From assembly GCF_018139145.2 (NCBI RefSeq), contig NC_059477.1, forward strand, positions 17,905,522-17,969,521: 64,000 bases of DNA, read 5' to 3'. Source of the stretch: Gymnogyps californianus. Lineage: Eukaryota; Chordata; Aves; Accipitriformes; Cathartidae. Both the position numbers and the translations under genes were made by a program. Of this stretch, positions 39,301 to 54,300 are shown piece by piece (positions within the stretch are counted from its first letter, which is position 1; the number at the start of each line of letters is the position of its first letter). Under the pieces are notes generated by a model. That model did not search any database and was not told where the DNA came from. It saw only the letters and a list, made by a program, of their open reading frames with translations.

Positions 39301-42300
39301 TTACTGAATTGCTTTTTTTTTTTTCCTAAGGTCATTTAAAAGGGTTTAGCATTAAAATTTTTTGTTACGCATCCATGTGAATTATGATTTAGAACATCTT
39401 ACCTTTAGCCTTCTGCTGTTCTTGCTAGCAGCATGTTCTAACAGAGGGAAATGAAATTCTTGAAGTGGGTGTTACTGAACATGTTGGTTATGCTTATGAT
39501 GTTCAAAAAGAGTGGCCAGGTTCAACTGCATACTGCAAATATATTTCAGAAAGCTGAGTTATGGGGCTTTGTGCATTAGTTTTTACAGCACTGAACTGCA
39601 GATTTTGAGACCAGAATAAAAGAGGAGCCTGGCATCTTGATTTTAAAATTCAGATAAAGTGTACCTATCAAATGTGTATTCCAGTAAATATTTGTTAGAC
39701 AGCAGAGATCAATATTAGATGTCATCACTGCACAAAGTAGTGTTTTACCTGTATGGTTGGAATACACTGAAATACAGAACAACCTAGAAATGAACTTGGC
39801 ATCTTTACTCACAGACGAAGCAAAACCAGGCTTATAATATATATCATGTCTGCACATGAAATTCCCTAAATCTTCGGTGACTCACAGGCCTTCAGCATTT
39901 GATCACTGATCTGAAGTATTTTGACTTCATATGTATTTTGGAAGTGCAGTGTTGTTGTGTGAGTTATTCATTCTGTTTGAGAAGCTGTTGACTAATTCCA
40001 TGCAGAAGTTTGGGGAAGGCCAGTGAAGAACTAGGTACAATATTAAAAAAAGTATTTTACTAGTCCTGGAAACAGAAATATTATTTCCTCTGTATTCCCA
40101 TATATGGGTGCACAAAATTCCCTTAAGCCACTTTTCCTGTAAAATTTTCATTTCAGTTGGTCATACAACATGATACTATTGTTCAGTGTCACTACTTTCT
40201 AGGATACAATCTTTCATCCCACTAATGACACAAATTCCTGATAAGTCTGAAATTACAGGTAGCTGTTTTGTTCAAATGAGCCTACTTCAAAACAAGGTTG
40301 TACTCAATCTCTATAACTGACCTTTCCTAATTATTACATAGCACTCTGCTACTTCTTGTGCAACTAGAAACTTTATTAAGCAATGATTTTATATTTTCTT
40401 CCAAATCACCTGTGAAGTTATTAAATATAATGTGGCAAGAACATGTTTAGGAACAGAATGATTTAAAAAATACAATACTAGCAATTTATCTAGCTTTCTG
40501 TAAAGCAGACATGTATAATTCTCAAAATATGTTTTCAGGTTGCATTCAGACCAAAAGAATATTGTGATGTATAACAACTCTGCTGCATCTGTGCAACCTA
40601 ACGTGCTTTACAGACAATGGTAGTATCGTTGTAAAAAGACACTGAGTACCTTGTAACACAATCTGCTATAAAAACATGCAACAAGTTCTGCTCTTTGGAG
40701 CTCTAGTTGGCATAGATTTTATACACATGCATGTGATCACCACACATTTGGGTATTTGCTGGGCTCTTTTGTGGTACAGAGTCATCAGATTTATTTTCTA
40801 TTTGTTTGATTTTTGTCACATGAGATTTTTTCTGCAAGGACTAACTTTCTCCCTGAAATCGAGAGTCATTATATACCTTGACAATAACTTGTCATATGTG
40901 ACAAAATTGTAAAACACTCATAAAAATATTGCCAGGTTCACATGGAAAATTGAGGGGGAAAAAAAAACCCACAACCCCCCCACTATATATAGCTATGGTA
41001 CCATTCCATGTTATTTGGAAAACCTTAGAGTAGAAATTAAGTCCGTCTTTTCAAATAGAAAGACAACTAACTGCATTAGTGCTTCAAAAGTCCTCCACCT
41101 CTATTTTATTGAGCAATTTTTTAATATGTCTGATTCTTTAATGTTTTATCGAGATAAAAGCAGACACCAGTTTTTACTGTGTATATGTTGGAAGCAATCT
41201 CTTTAGCAATAGGAAAAATACAGTATTAGTTTTTTCTAGTAACACTAAATCTACAGTTGGAATTACCTTCCATTCAGGAATCCCTTTAGTGTCCAACTTA
41301 TGTTCTAATAAAAAAAGTGAATATTCTATCTTAATTTCAGAGTGAAATATAGTTTCCAGAAGTCTTCAGAAATTTTATCAGTTCAGTTAACAATTTCATC
41401 AGTTTATGTGAGAAAATACGGAAATGGTTGTGAAGAACATTTCAGTTTATGTTCAGGAAGAACTCTTAGGAGTACCTTACTAATTGGCTAATTAATTTAT
41501 TACATGCTTTTTCTGTAGCTTGGTCATTGCTTAGAGCATAGCTGGTGTCTGCTGTCATTTGTCTAGTTCCCTCGTGCCAAAACTGAATGTTTCCAAAAAG
41601 CAGTTAGGGGCTTTAAAATATTTTATTTACCTTGCTGCAAAAATAAAGTTAGATTTTGGTTAGTGTTTTTCCTATACTGTCTGAATGGCCGTGACAATTT
41701 CTAATGGCATTCTGTTAGAAGTAATAAGGACATTGATAAACTAGTCTTAAACTACTTTGGGGTTTCTGTATTAGGATCTAAAGTGGTGTAAATGAATCTT
41801 TTCAAGTAACATTTAGTATGTATACTGTAGCTTTGAGGGTATGGTGAAAAGTTTCTGTGGAATAGACATGCAGAGCAAGTGTAAGTGTTCTCATAGTGAG
41901 TAAGATAGTGGAAAGTTCTGGTATCTGAACAGTTTCACGTGAAGAAAATACACGTTTACTTAAATGTATTGTTGCATTAAGACAAACAGGACAAATGATT
42001 TGTTTAAATTGTTCAGAGGCTAGCCTAAGAAGGATTTACAGGACCAACACCTTATTTATGTGACTGGGCTGAGAGAAGAAAGGAGAATGGTTTATTGCAT
42101 TCTGAAGTTGATATCTTATCTTGAACCTCACCTTGCCCAGAGGTGGAACCACTGAAAATATTATTGTTATCTTGTACAATAATCAAGACCAAAGATAAAA
42201 CCAAGGATTCATAATTGGCAAAAAAGCCCTCAACCCTCCCAAACATTAAAAGGACCTCCTCCGCCCCCCCAAGATTTGAGAGAAGAGGCAGATTTAGGAA

Positions 42301-45300
42301 ATCATGTTTCAATGGAGATATCTGCTGGCACTGATTAACTGCTTGCTGTTACTTTCTATGTGTATTGGAGGTATTTGGCATGGTAAAAAAGAACTGCTAG
42401 CACCACTTTGTGGCCAAATAACTTTAGAGATGAAGAAAAGTAGTCTAAATTCTTTGCATTTTGTCTAGTTTCTACCACTTTTCAGGACTGAACAATGCTG
42501 GAATCAGTCCTGCTTTTAATAAGGATTAGTAGCAAGATGGAGAGTACTTCTCTGTTTTATAGATCTGTGTGCTTATTGGGTCTGGAGTAGCTGTGCTAGG
42601 TAATAACATGCTCTCATGAGGTTTCAGGATGGTTCTTAATCACCAAATTAAATATCACTATCAATGGTATTAATTGCTGTATTTGTTGACATTAATATAA
42701 GGATCAAGAGTACTGGATTTACCTGCTTTTTTCCCCAGATCTCACAGCTAATGCTTAGACACATGGAAAAGTTATTTCATAGTTAAATGTCTGTCTGGAG
42801 CTCTCTTCTATCTCTGGCCTTCCTGGATGGCCATGCTCCTTTACCATTCTCTGCATACATGCAAACTCAGGCTATCCAGCTCTTCTTGCCAGTTTTTCTG
42901 TGACTGGCATTCTATTGAGGAGTTTGACAAGTATTGCACTTAATCTGCAGAGCAAACGTTTTAACACACTTTTGTATTTTGATAGCTAGAACAAAGCATG
43001 TAAAGAAAAAGAATTTTTCTTTATGGGCAATTTTATTTTTACCTAAACGTTCATCATTTGTGTGCGGCAGATGTAAATCTACATTCCTCTATCCGGTTCT
43101 TCTCACTGTCTGGTTTTCCTGTAGTGTCATCTCACTGCCTTGGGAGAGTGCTCCTTCTCTATCTATTATTTTTCTGTTAATGGTTTTGGGGTTTTTTGTT
43201 TGATTGTTTGTTTTTGTTCTTTTGGTAGGTGCCTCTCTGTCCTGGCATTGTCTTTAAACATCTCCCAACAATTTTCTGGGAGGTGACTGACTGTGAATTA
43301 CTTTTCCTCTTTCTGTCTGTTGATTCTAATAACTCACTGTTAAATACATTGATTTAGCCATCGACTGAACTTCCCAACAGACAGATCGTATGGTAATTGT
43401 CATAGCAGGTCACAACCTTTTGCAGTTTTATTAGTGCACACTGTTTTATTTGCAATTTGAGGGAATTATATGATTATATTGGTAGTTAGTTATACTGCAA
43501 TGTAGTTATTGAAGGTAAAAGCCGTTCAAATATTCACAGAGGCTAAATTATCAACGTACCAATGTATCCAATGAATCAATTACAGGCAGAAGTTGGGCTC
43601 AGAAAAAGTTCATTGGTGAACATTTTTGCAGTATGAGGGAAGGGGCTAATTTATCACATATTCTGAAAAATACATATTTTTATACTTAATTGGCTTGTGG
43701 TTTAAATGCTACTGTACTATATGGATCACGATCTGAAGTCAAATAGATGTGTTTCAGAGTTTTCTCAGCTTAACACTAGAATATTCCAGTGAGGACAATT
43801 TTACACAACTTCTCAGGTTTTAATCAAAAGTTAGAATTTTTAAGTAAGAAATATTTATGGTATAGACCGAAAAAGCCCATTTATCCCACAATAGTTGTTT
43901 AATAACAAGATAAAGTTGTAGGTATTTCTTTTTTTTTTTTTTCTTCAGGATTGTGCTGGATATTTTTGAAGGCATAAAAAGTTCAAGACTTTTACCTTAG
44001 CCACAATAATTTTGCTTCACCAGTTTTAACACTCTTGAAAAATACCTGATTAATCAAGGAACCTAGAAAGAGCTCGTTTTCCCTACCAAATGGAATAGTG
44101 AAAGCAAGTGTTTAGAAGACCTACCACTGTGAGGAAAAGCAAGAGTAGTGACATGAGCTAAGGAGACACAATGAGTATAGGCACATATAATGCAATGTGT
44201 CTTTAATAGGTCAGAGGAATTCACAAGTATTTCTTGACAAATTGAAAAGTCAAGGTAATAGTAGGCTTCGTGTTTCTTTCAGGGAAAATGAGTAACAAAT
44301 ATTTTAGTGTTGACTGACAGATTGTTACAAATTTAACATGTAGAAGGCTGACAGACAGAAAAAACTAACAAAGATTTTTCCACTGAGTTTCTATGTTCTA
44401 TTAATGGAAAGTATAGGCTTTTTATGTGTAGAAACACTTCCTTATAAACAGAAAGCTGAAAATGAAATTGTCACTAGCTAATAGAAAATTGAACCAAATT
44501 TGAGTAATGATCAAATAGGATAGCAAATGAGTCTGCCTACATTTAATACCCTCAGAGAGTGTGCAAGGTTGTAATGTTCATGGAATATTTTAAACTCTAA
44601 ACTACTATAATAAATTGGTTTTTTGAGCTTGTGTGAAAAGTTAGAGAAGAAGCTTGCCTCAGTATAAACGAGGCAGAGTTTAATCTTTAAGATCACCTAA
44701 AAGCTGCTATTGGGCACCTTGTACCAAACAGATTTATGAATGTTGTTACAGTGAAATCCTCTCATAGGAAATAATTTCACTACAAATTGAGTAATTTTCT
44801 TATAATTAGCCTTGCCTGCTGTAATTATAATTTACAAATTGCAATACATTGAAACAATTCAGAACTTTTTTGGTTTTCTGTATCTGCTTCTAAGCTAACT
44901 ATAGACAATTTGCTTTCCTGTTACTTTAAAATAAGCATTTTTAATTTTTGCATAAAATATTATTTTTAATTATTATACAAATAGCGTATAATAACAAAAT
45001 GAGGATGCACATATTCAAATGCACTTTCTTTGCCTTTTTTCAGTTTATTATTATTAGTCCCAGTTAAAAGCTCTCAACTGCAGTGTTGTTTTCTAATTCT
45101 TATTAACATCTGTATGTTTAAATGTAAGTGAAATTTTCATTAGAATGTGACCATGGAATGCATTTAGTACCAGTCATTCCAGCCGCAAGTTTTGGAAGAT
45201 GATGACATTGTGGTGCTGATACAATTGGATGTCAGGGGTCCACACTTTATTCATAAACAGATGCATGAAAGTGTGTGTATGGAGAGACCTCCTTACTATC

Positions 45301-48300
45301 TTTTCCCAAGATAAATTCTTCAGGTAAAAAGGAACAAATACAGCACAGCAGACTGTAATTATCCTCAAAATCCTCTTTCTTGCTGCATATTACTTAGGAC
45401 AGAGACACAAAGACAGGATTTTATGAAAGGGGAATTGTGCATTAAATAATACTGTGCAGGGTTTCGCTTAATTAAAAGTACAGGCTGAAGATTATTGCAT
45501 CTAGATCTCAGAAGTGGTCATTATTTTAATTTGAAAGAAAAATAAAACAAAAATTCAGGAAAGATTTTGCTTATAGCTATTTATCAGTAATAGGCAAAAT
45601 GAAAAAAATTGAAAAAAGATTGCTTTTATTGTGCCCCAGATCAATCTCTCTTTATTTCACTAGGAAGATGAAAGTGTCCAGTTCAAGTCCTCAAGGAATA
45701 CTTATATGGGGTTTGGGGGTTTTTTGAGTGTTTTCTTGGGAAGTGGTGCAATTTAATTGCAGGATATTGTAGAACAGTATTTTTTAAAAGCATACCAGGA
45801 AATACAGTGGGCAGCATTTGGCCTTCAGGTGCGTGTTTGTGGAAGAGCTGAACTTGAAAAATCTCTGAGAAGGCTTTTCATAAGGGTTCTCTTATGGAAG
45901 GAAAGAGGGGTTAGCATGAGTGAGACAGGTTTGCATCTTTGTAGGCATACAGTGCAGGTATATTGAAGCATAACCAGAACACAGTTCTTGACGGAATTAT
46001 GGGATTCTGACACATCTTTCTTTTTCAAAATGAAACAAAGCTAAATTTGTTGAAATATGTGGAATTAGTTTTTTTTAGCAAACCACTTAGAATCTGGTTG
46101 AAAAATTTTAACACTATTGAATTATTTTATGCTGGCTTTTGTTTTTTATTTTGGTTTGGTTTTTTTTAACTGGTAATACTATAATAAAAGTTAAAAGCAA
46201 AAGTAGATTTAACATGAAAAACCTAAATAAGGCATTAATGTAGATCTATAGATTTTTGCAGCTGCTTAGGTCTTCCATGGCAGAAAGATGATGAGTATTC
46301 ACCATGGTGGAAAAAAGACTTACAAACTCAGCAGGATTGTCGTAATTTTCCTATTCCTATTCATCAGATTTTCAAGATGAAGGAATATGTTGCATTGCAC
46401 AGAAATAGGATACTGATCAAATAAGTCTGTAATCTGAGACATTTCTACTACTTCAGCGAAGGTGTTAGCAGTCCTTTTATGTTTATTAGCATAGTCTTTT
46501 AAAAATTTTTTTCTCCTCAAAAAGCTTACTTAATACCTAAATAAGCTTTCATATCCTTTTAAATTGGTTTTAATTTAATGAAAATTCCCTTGTTAAAATC
46601 TTGCTTAGTCTCATTTATCATATAAAATGTGCATCTTTTTTTTTTCTTCAACTGTGATAAAATATTTGTCTCTGTTATAACCTGCAGCAGTTAGTACCAC
46701 AGACTAATTCAAGCAGAAATGTTCATCACTTAATATATCTTGGTAGTTGTTTTTTGAGAGAGATTTTATATACACTATTATATAATATATATTTTTATAT
46801 AATTAATGATTTTATATAATTCACGATTTTGAGACTATTGTGTTGCCATGTATCAACATCACACCAGGCATCACATTCCTTATTCCCATGGGTTTGTTCA
46901 TATTTTAAAATTACTTTTGTCACCCATGTCAATACCCTCTGTTTCAGCTTTAGTTTATGTGCTGTGAAGCTGCAGAAATGAATCCAAAGCTCAAGGCAAG
47001 AACATACAGGCATGGTCTGAATGTATGTGTTTTCCATTTTGAGGTGTGTTGTTCACTGACCTGTGAGTAATCCTAGCTCTTTTTCCTGAATTGTTCAAGT
47101 TAATCTAGAATGCAGCAGGGAAATTAGTCCTTTCCGTTGGAATTGCCATGTACTATTTAAGCTTGGCTATGTTGGGCAATGGATATGTTGGGAATTGTAG
47201 GGTGTCACTTGTTAGTTGTTGGTCCAGATCTAGTCCATACCAATAGCGAGGGAGAGGTAACTGCATCTGGTGGAGAAGTCTATGTAAAATAAGTTGCTGA
47301 TCTTTTTGAACAAGTGTTTTTACCTTATCAATTGTTGTTACAACAACAAACAATGTCAGAAAAGGAATGCACTGAACTACACAGACCAAAATAGGTCTAC
47401 TCCTGCTTCAAAGAAGAATAAAGCAGCATGGTGGGACACTGTGAGGGAATTAGAATTGCTGCTGTTGGTGAAAAATCTGTGAATAACCAGATTACTTCTT
47501 TTGGGAAAACTTCCAAACCAGCATCTTTCACTAGCAATAATTTCACTAAAAAGAAACAACAAATGTGAGGCTAACGTTCTTTAAACGTGCTGAAAATAAA
47601 AGAACCTACCCTGTCATCTTGTGCCGTATGCACACTTTCAGAGTGTTTTAATGAAAAAATTTCTGTCATCTTTTTAAATATTTTTCTGTCTGCTTTACCA
47701 GACATTTGATACAAATCTGTGGAAGGAAATGCTAAATGAATTTCAAAAAGGTTCTTCTCTTATTTAATTCATTACCAGAAAAAGTGGAGGAAATATGCAA
47801 CCTAAGGCACGGGAAATTGCAATATATTATCGGATGCTCCTTTTGTTTTGAAGAGCATAATAAGGCACCAATTTTAAGTGTTGACAAGCACAGCAGGGAT
47901 AAAGTACATTATGTAACAGTTTTACTACTTTATAGTTTTCTCTATAAAAACACAGCAAAAACAAAGAAGCAACTAAACACCAAAGCAGTAGTTGCAAGAC
48001 AGGAAGAGATGCAATGGTGTTTTTCTCTTGACTCTCTTTAAAGCTCCTTCCATTTGGGCTATCTAGTCTCATATGCCTTTCAATACCCCTTTATAACCTA
48101 AAGAAGATAGTGGGACTGAATACTGTAATAGCATTTATCACAGGTGAAAAAATGTAGGGAAAAAGGTTTTGTTCCTGAAGATTTAATCCCTAAACTTGAT
48201 GTATAATTTGGGTCAGTACACTAGAAGTACAAGCCAGTTCAGTATGAACAGCTGAAAAAAGAAATAGGAGTCAAATAGACAATCAGTTCTGGTTAGGTAA

Positions 48301-51300
48301 ATATGCTTCCAAGTGGTGCAATGTAGACAAAATACCTGATTCAACTGAATCCATCTTAAAGCACCTTAGTTTTAAAGTACCTAGCTCAATTAAGTGTCAG
48401 TAATGTTTCTGACTCTGTGGCCTGAAATTCTGAAATATGATCTTCCTTTTTAAAGTATCTCTTCTATCTGTCACTGCCACTAGGAAGGTTCATGGTCAGA
48501 TAAGGCAGAGACATGCTTTGAATGGGCTTGTGTTTTTGTATAGGAAATCAGGGAAAATGTACAATGGAGAGCGTCAAGGATGATAGCTCACCTCACCCTA
48601 AGGGAGAGTCATTTGATTTCATTGATTACCAGACAGCTCTCAGCAGAAATTGTCTCACTGGAAGCGGCTATTATCTAGGCAATATTTTAATTTGTTCTTG
48701 GTTAAATAGTTGGGCTTAAGGAGCTGTTTGTCATGGGTGTGTGGTCTTAGCCAGTAGAAGTTTCTTGTCTTTATGTTATCCAGACCATTCTTCCCAGCAG
48801 ACATGCTAGTAAATGCTACTTCTGCCTGTGAAGCTGTGTCAAAGAATGTAGAATGCCACCGCTGAAAACTCTGTCACTAAAACCATAATTTGCTGAGAAA
48901 TCCCTCCCAGAAGAAATACTCTTTTAAATGGTGATAACTTTCAGGCCTATAAATGCAATACATGTTTTCCAGTGTTTATAATATTATTGTGCCAGTATAT
49001 TACTTTTCTATATGTAGTAGATTAAAATGGAATTTTTCCTGTTAGGAATGGGATTCCACCGTGGAACAACTGGAATTGGAAGCACTTAAGCTCTTGCTTT
49101 CAGAGGACTATACAGAAAAAGAACATCTAAAGCTTTCAAATCAGAAAATCTGTCTGTTGCGAGAAGAAGTGCGCTTCCATATGGAAGAAAGGAAAGCCCT
49201 GCTACAAGAGGCCAATGACTTTTTTCATACTGCTGGCAAGGTTGGTAAGAAGCCAAGTCTGTAATAATGACCTGATAATACAACTGCCAGTGTGCTTTTG
49301 AAGGCTGATATATGTGGGATTATGCAAACAGAGTTCGCTAAACAATTTGGAATGGAAAATTAAAAATCTGATTACCCTTTAATATGACCTTTCGCCTCAA
49401 ACTTCTATCCAAAATGGTAAATGCATTTTAAAAAACATTTTTTTAAAAAAGTGTATTGAGAAGAGCACTCGGTTTCCAAAATAAGGTATTTGGAAAATAT
49501 TATCTGCCAAAAATTGGACTTTGAGATCATGGGCTCTGTCATGATGGCATAATGCTGTATGAAGACAGAGGAGCTGCTCTAAAATACCCAAACTGTTACA
49601 GGCTAGTATGGATACCAGAAATGATGTCTATACTTCCAGTGGTCTCCACAGGAGCTAATTAATAATCAGACATGAGAAAAACCAAGGACAATATACAATT
49701 CCTCATACTGGGCACGTCATATACTACATGGTCTAGACATGATGTAACACCGAAGTGGCCAGTTAAAAAAGCACAAAACTCCCTCAGTCACAGCACAAAT
49801 CATGAATTAAGGCCCACACCTATACTGAGGTCAGCAAGATAATGTGTAGGCAATAATTTCCATCACTGATGTGCTCACGTGGAGAAGCAGTGATTCAGAT
49901 TCCAGAATTAGATTCTTGCAGCTCTCACAGAAGGCTAAGAGGGGCTTACCTGTCTACAGAATTCTATACATTGCTTGGTTTGTGTGGGTTGTGTTTAGGT
50001 ACAAGCAGCCTTGACTAGTATGTCTGTTTAATTTTCTGTCTTTTCTGAATCTTGTGTGATGAAAATGGGTAAATCATTGACGACCAAAAAAAGGAATATT
50101 TTAAACCTAAGTTTTTACTTTTTCAAACATCAAGTTAAAAATATATAATGAATTTTTAAATTAAACTGATTCAATGGGGAATTTTAATAGGTCTTCAGTA
50201 AACAAATGTTGTAAAACTTATTGTTCAAGTAAAGAAAAAAGACTGAAATAAAAAGACTGAAAAAAAATTTGCTGTATGGGAGTACAAATACAGTCAAGAA
50301 AATGCATGTAGAAAGGAATAAAATAATAATGGAATAACAGGCATAATAGAAATGACTTGAGATTCAGCCACATTCAGTCAAGTAGAATTAAAATTGTGGA
50401 AGTGTGCACTTATGTGGAAACAAAATGAGTCTTCAGGAATCCAGTGTCTATTCTTTGCTGTAAAATGCTCCCAGTTAAATCTGAAATATTTATAGGCTGG
50501 TTACTGAAAGTGTATTCACTTGTATTGCTTCTGAGCCTTTCTCTTTTGAGATACTAGATTGAATTTGAAATTAGTCTCTCAAAAAATCAGATGATCCTCT
50601 GAACTGTTGTCCTTGGTATAAGCAAAATGGTTATAATCCAGTTTGTAGTGGATGTGTGCCTGTATAACAAAAATCAAAACCCAGTTTGGATGCTAATTTG
50701 GCACTACCTTGTACTGTCTTCCAGAAACTCATCAGAGAGGTGAAAAATAAGTTGAGTAAGAAGATTTTTCCCCTCTTAAGAAGTAGTGCTGTAAAATCCT
50801 GAAAATTTCCAATTTCCCCCAAAAATGTTAGAATGTTGAAGTGGGAAGAGGATGGCACAGTTAATTTAAAAGTTTTCAACCTAAATCAGAGTTGGGCAAA
50901 CTCATGGGAACAGCTGACAGAAGAGTTGATTAATAAAGAATTGAGGGAGCTTAATATCATTAGTTCAAATCCATTGATATGTGTCAGGTTAACAATAGGT
51001 TCTTATGAGAAGACCAAATAAGGATCAATAAAGGTGGAAATAGTATTATAACAGACTTCTGTAAGGTTATATTACTGCTATTTCATGTGTTGATGGTGAA
51101 AGTGAATAATAAAAAATCTTCAAGCCACTTTAAGCCGATTCAGAGCCAAATATGATTTAAGCCTTAAAATGGGAAAACAAGTAGGATTTTTATCAACAGA
51201 TGAGCTTTCAGTGGAGTATTGTGGATTGATTGCTGGTATTTTTTTACTTATAATATTTGTAATTTATGTGAGAGTAGTAAGTAGTGAGGACAGGCAATCT

Positions 51301-54300
51301 ATAAGCACCTATATGGGCAAGGAAATTTTAATAGCATATGATTTTTCTATCCAGCAGACGATAAAATGCACAAACAGATGTCAAACTTTGCCAAATTCCA
51401 ACTAGTAATAGAGCATATTTTTTAAACAGGAACAATTAACCACAGTTATATTAGATGTTTCATAACTACAAACTGGATTATATTCTTTAGTTAAAGCAAG
51501 AAGTAATTTAGTAATTTGTTTGGCTTACCATATAATAAAAGTAAGTTCTGTTATTACACTCCAGTATTAATACACAACAATTTGTTAAAGGAAATTTATT
51601 TGAGTTAGAGCAGAAGGATTAAGCAAAGAACCCTCTATCCCATCAGTCCTTGATATCAGTACAGAAATTATTCAAGCCTTTTCCAGGTGTGTCCTCTCAG
51701 ATCAGAGAGCTATCTTTTAAAAAATGGATTCTCAATTTTGTTGCCTTGATTTGAGGCATAAAGATTTTGAAACGTTAGGTCTTTAGCCAGTGCTGCTGAC
51801 CAACTGCCTGTTACACTGAAGTTAAAGAAAACAAGGGTTTGTGTGCTTTTTGGAAATACTAAGCACTTAGACTGCTATCTGAAGGTGTCCCATTGAGTTT
51901 TAAGTCTTAGATAATTTTGAAAATAAGGTGCTACATCTGAAAATTTTCCACTGAAAAGGAGGACCTCAACATTAAATACCAAACTTAAAATGTGAAAACT
52001 CTCTGTTTCCATTTTACAACAAGCCTGTTCTTCAAGGGCACATACATCAAGTAGTATTAGTAATGCAAACTTTTTTCCCAAAACCTTTTAGTTAGAAGAC
52101 TAGTTAGAAAAGAATATATTTTAAGGTGTCCAAAGGCCAAATGGTCTTTTTGTATTTTTTTTAAGCATATTGTTTGCCGATCATTTATAGAAGCTTTAAA
52201 AACAGATCGTTTCCAAGGACAGCTCCAACAGCAATCTTCATAGCTCTACTAAATGTGCTGAAAAAACAACCTTAAGACTTTGCTTGCACTAATTTTTGTT
52301 TTGAGCACCAGGTGGGGCTGTAATCACATTTGTCTTTAACCTGTACTATGTTCCCTCGGTATTTTTTTAACAACATGTAAACAATACTTGGTGTTGAAAT
52401 TATTTACAGACCCTTGAAGTGAGAGATATCTTTGGCTCCAATAAGTCTGATCTTTCTTGATTTCATTTATAATGAGGAATCCGAGATGGGCTAATGGAAA
52501 CAGCATTAAAACTGTTACTGATTGTCAACCCCCTTCTCGTTTGGACAAGGAGCTACACAAATACAGGTCTATTGCTTTGAGAGCAAAGGTAGCGTCTTTT
52601 CAGAATAGAGGGCTGTGCTTTGTGGAAGTACCTGGTGAAGAAAGTGCTAGCTCAGGTGTGTCTCCGCAGCACGCCATTACACCTGTTATGCGTAAGAGTG
52701 AACAAAACACTATAGTTACTATAGTTCAGAAAAGAGACATTTTCAGTCGTTCTCAGGGTATACCTGAACCTCTGGACTCTGTTTACATGTAAAGGGTAAA
52801 TGAGCAAAATAGAGTAGTAGTTGTTTTGAACTAACTCGAAGAGAACTCCTTTTAGATCTTGTGTATCTCATTGTCATTTTAATTTTTAATGAATTATAAC
52901 ACAAGTATAGCACTTGCATTGTGTTTGTGCTCTTAAGTTCTGGTGTACATTTGGCTGCATTCTGTTGTATACTTGGCTGCATTAAGCAATATTTTTCTGC
53001 ATGTGTGCAAGCTCCTTGGCTCTTTTAGCTCCTTGGCTCTTTTGTAATCATGTACATTCCTTGCTAAGCTTCCCTTTAAATATCAGTCCACTTCTATGTC
53101 TATGTAGTTACCTTCAGTTTCACTTTCTGCAGGGGGATCTCTGTGTAGCTATCCTCCGAGAATACTTGGGAAATGATACGTGGAATAGTCTGAGATTGCT
53201 TTGGTACGGCAAAAGCTTGAAAACGTTCACTTGGATGGCTTAAGCAAACAAAGAAGGCTTTTACTGAGTTCAATATGTTTGCAGATTCACATTTTTAGTT
53301 AGCTGCGGAGTATCTTGTACTTTGGTGCATAAGTTACTTCAAAATTCACCTTTTGATTTTGAATTCCAGGACACACATACTTTTTTCTAACTGCTTTAGG
53401 TGCTGGGGTTTTTTTCCTCCTATGTGCCATTGCAAAATTAAAAATCATTCGAGATAGTATAGATAGTAACTAGCTTTAAAGTGAACATACAGGAGGGACT
53501 TAGAGGTGGAGCATTCTCTGCATGGAGCTGTGGGGGTTGGAATACACACCTCTGCAAGACCCGGTGAAACGTATTTTGCTTAACCTTCTAGACTCTCTTT
53601 TTCCTTGTTAATGGAATTTTTGGGTTTCTATATGTCGTTAGTCAATGATTTTGTGGTGATAACATTCAGTATTGGTAAAAATAAATAAATAAATAAGTAC
53701 ATAGCGGTCCGTGTTGCTGAGTAGAAGCCTTGCTGAAAAATCCTTTACTTTCTTTTGATCTTGCTAATTAGTGAAGCATAAGGAACTACAGAGAAACAAT
53801 TGAACAGGTACAGGACTTTGAAAGCAAGACAACTATATGGAGCCAGATGACAGAAGAAAAGCAGAGGATATACAGAGGGATTATATCCTTTATTTCCTTG
53901 AAAAGATCTCAAAACTATAAGTGGATGAGGAAGATAGACTGAACTAAAATAACACTAAAGCAAAATCAAAGAATTAAAGTAGGAAAAAAAAGAACCACAA
54001 CAAAATGCACCGTTCATATTCCGTATGCACACAACCACAAAACTGAACAGACTAGGAAAAGTGCGTTGCATGGTTTTTGTGGCTTTTTTAAAATCACTTA
54101 AAATGGATCCCAATCATGAAGGTCAAGGTAACCATTAACAAGGAAATTTAGAGAGAAATATTAAGATCCTTTTTGAATGACATTTAGATTTATTACAAAG
54201 TGTTTTTTTAATATCAGGAAATGCCCAAAATGGCTCAGGAAAGAGGGATATTATTTCTGCTCATAGGAGTTATGCCCATGTTATCTTCAGCATGTTGGTG

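Noticed and set aside
46830..47130. Possible very old antisense CR1
   Set aside because: A few phrases (such as GGCATGGTCTGAATGTATG) recall CR1, but divergence is too great to support without an alignment.
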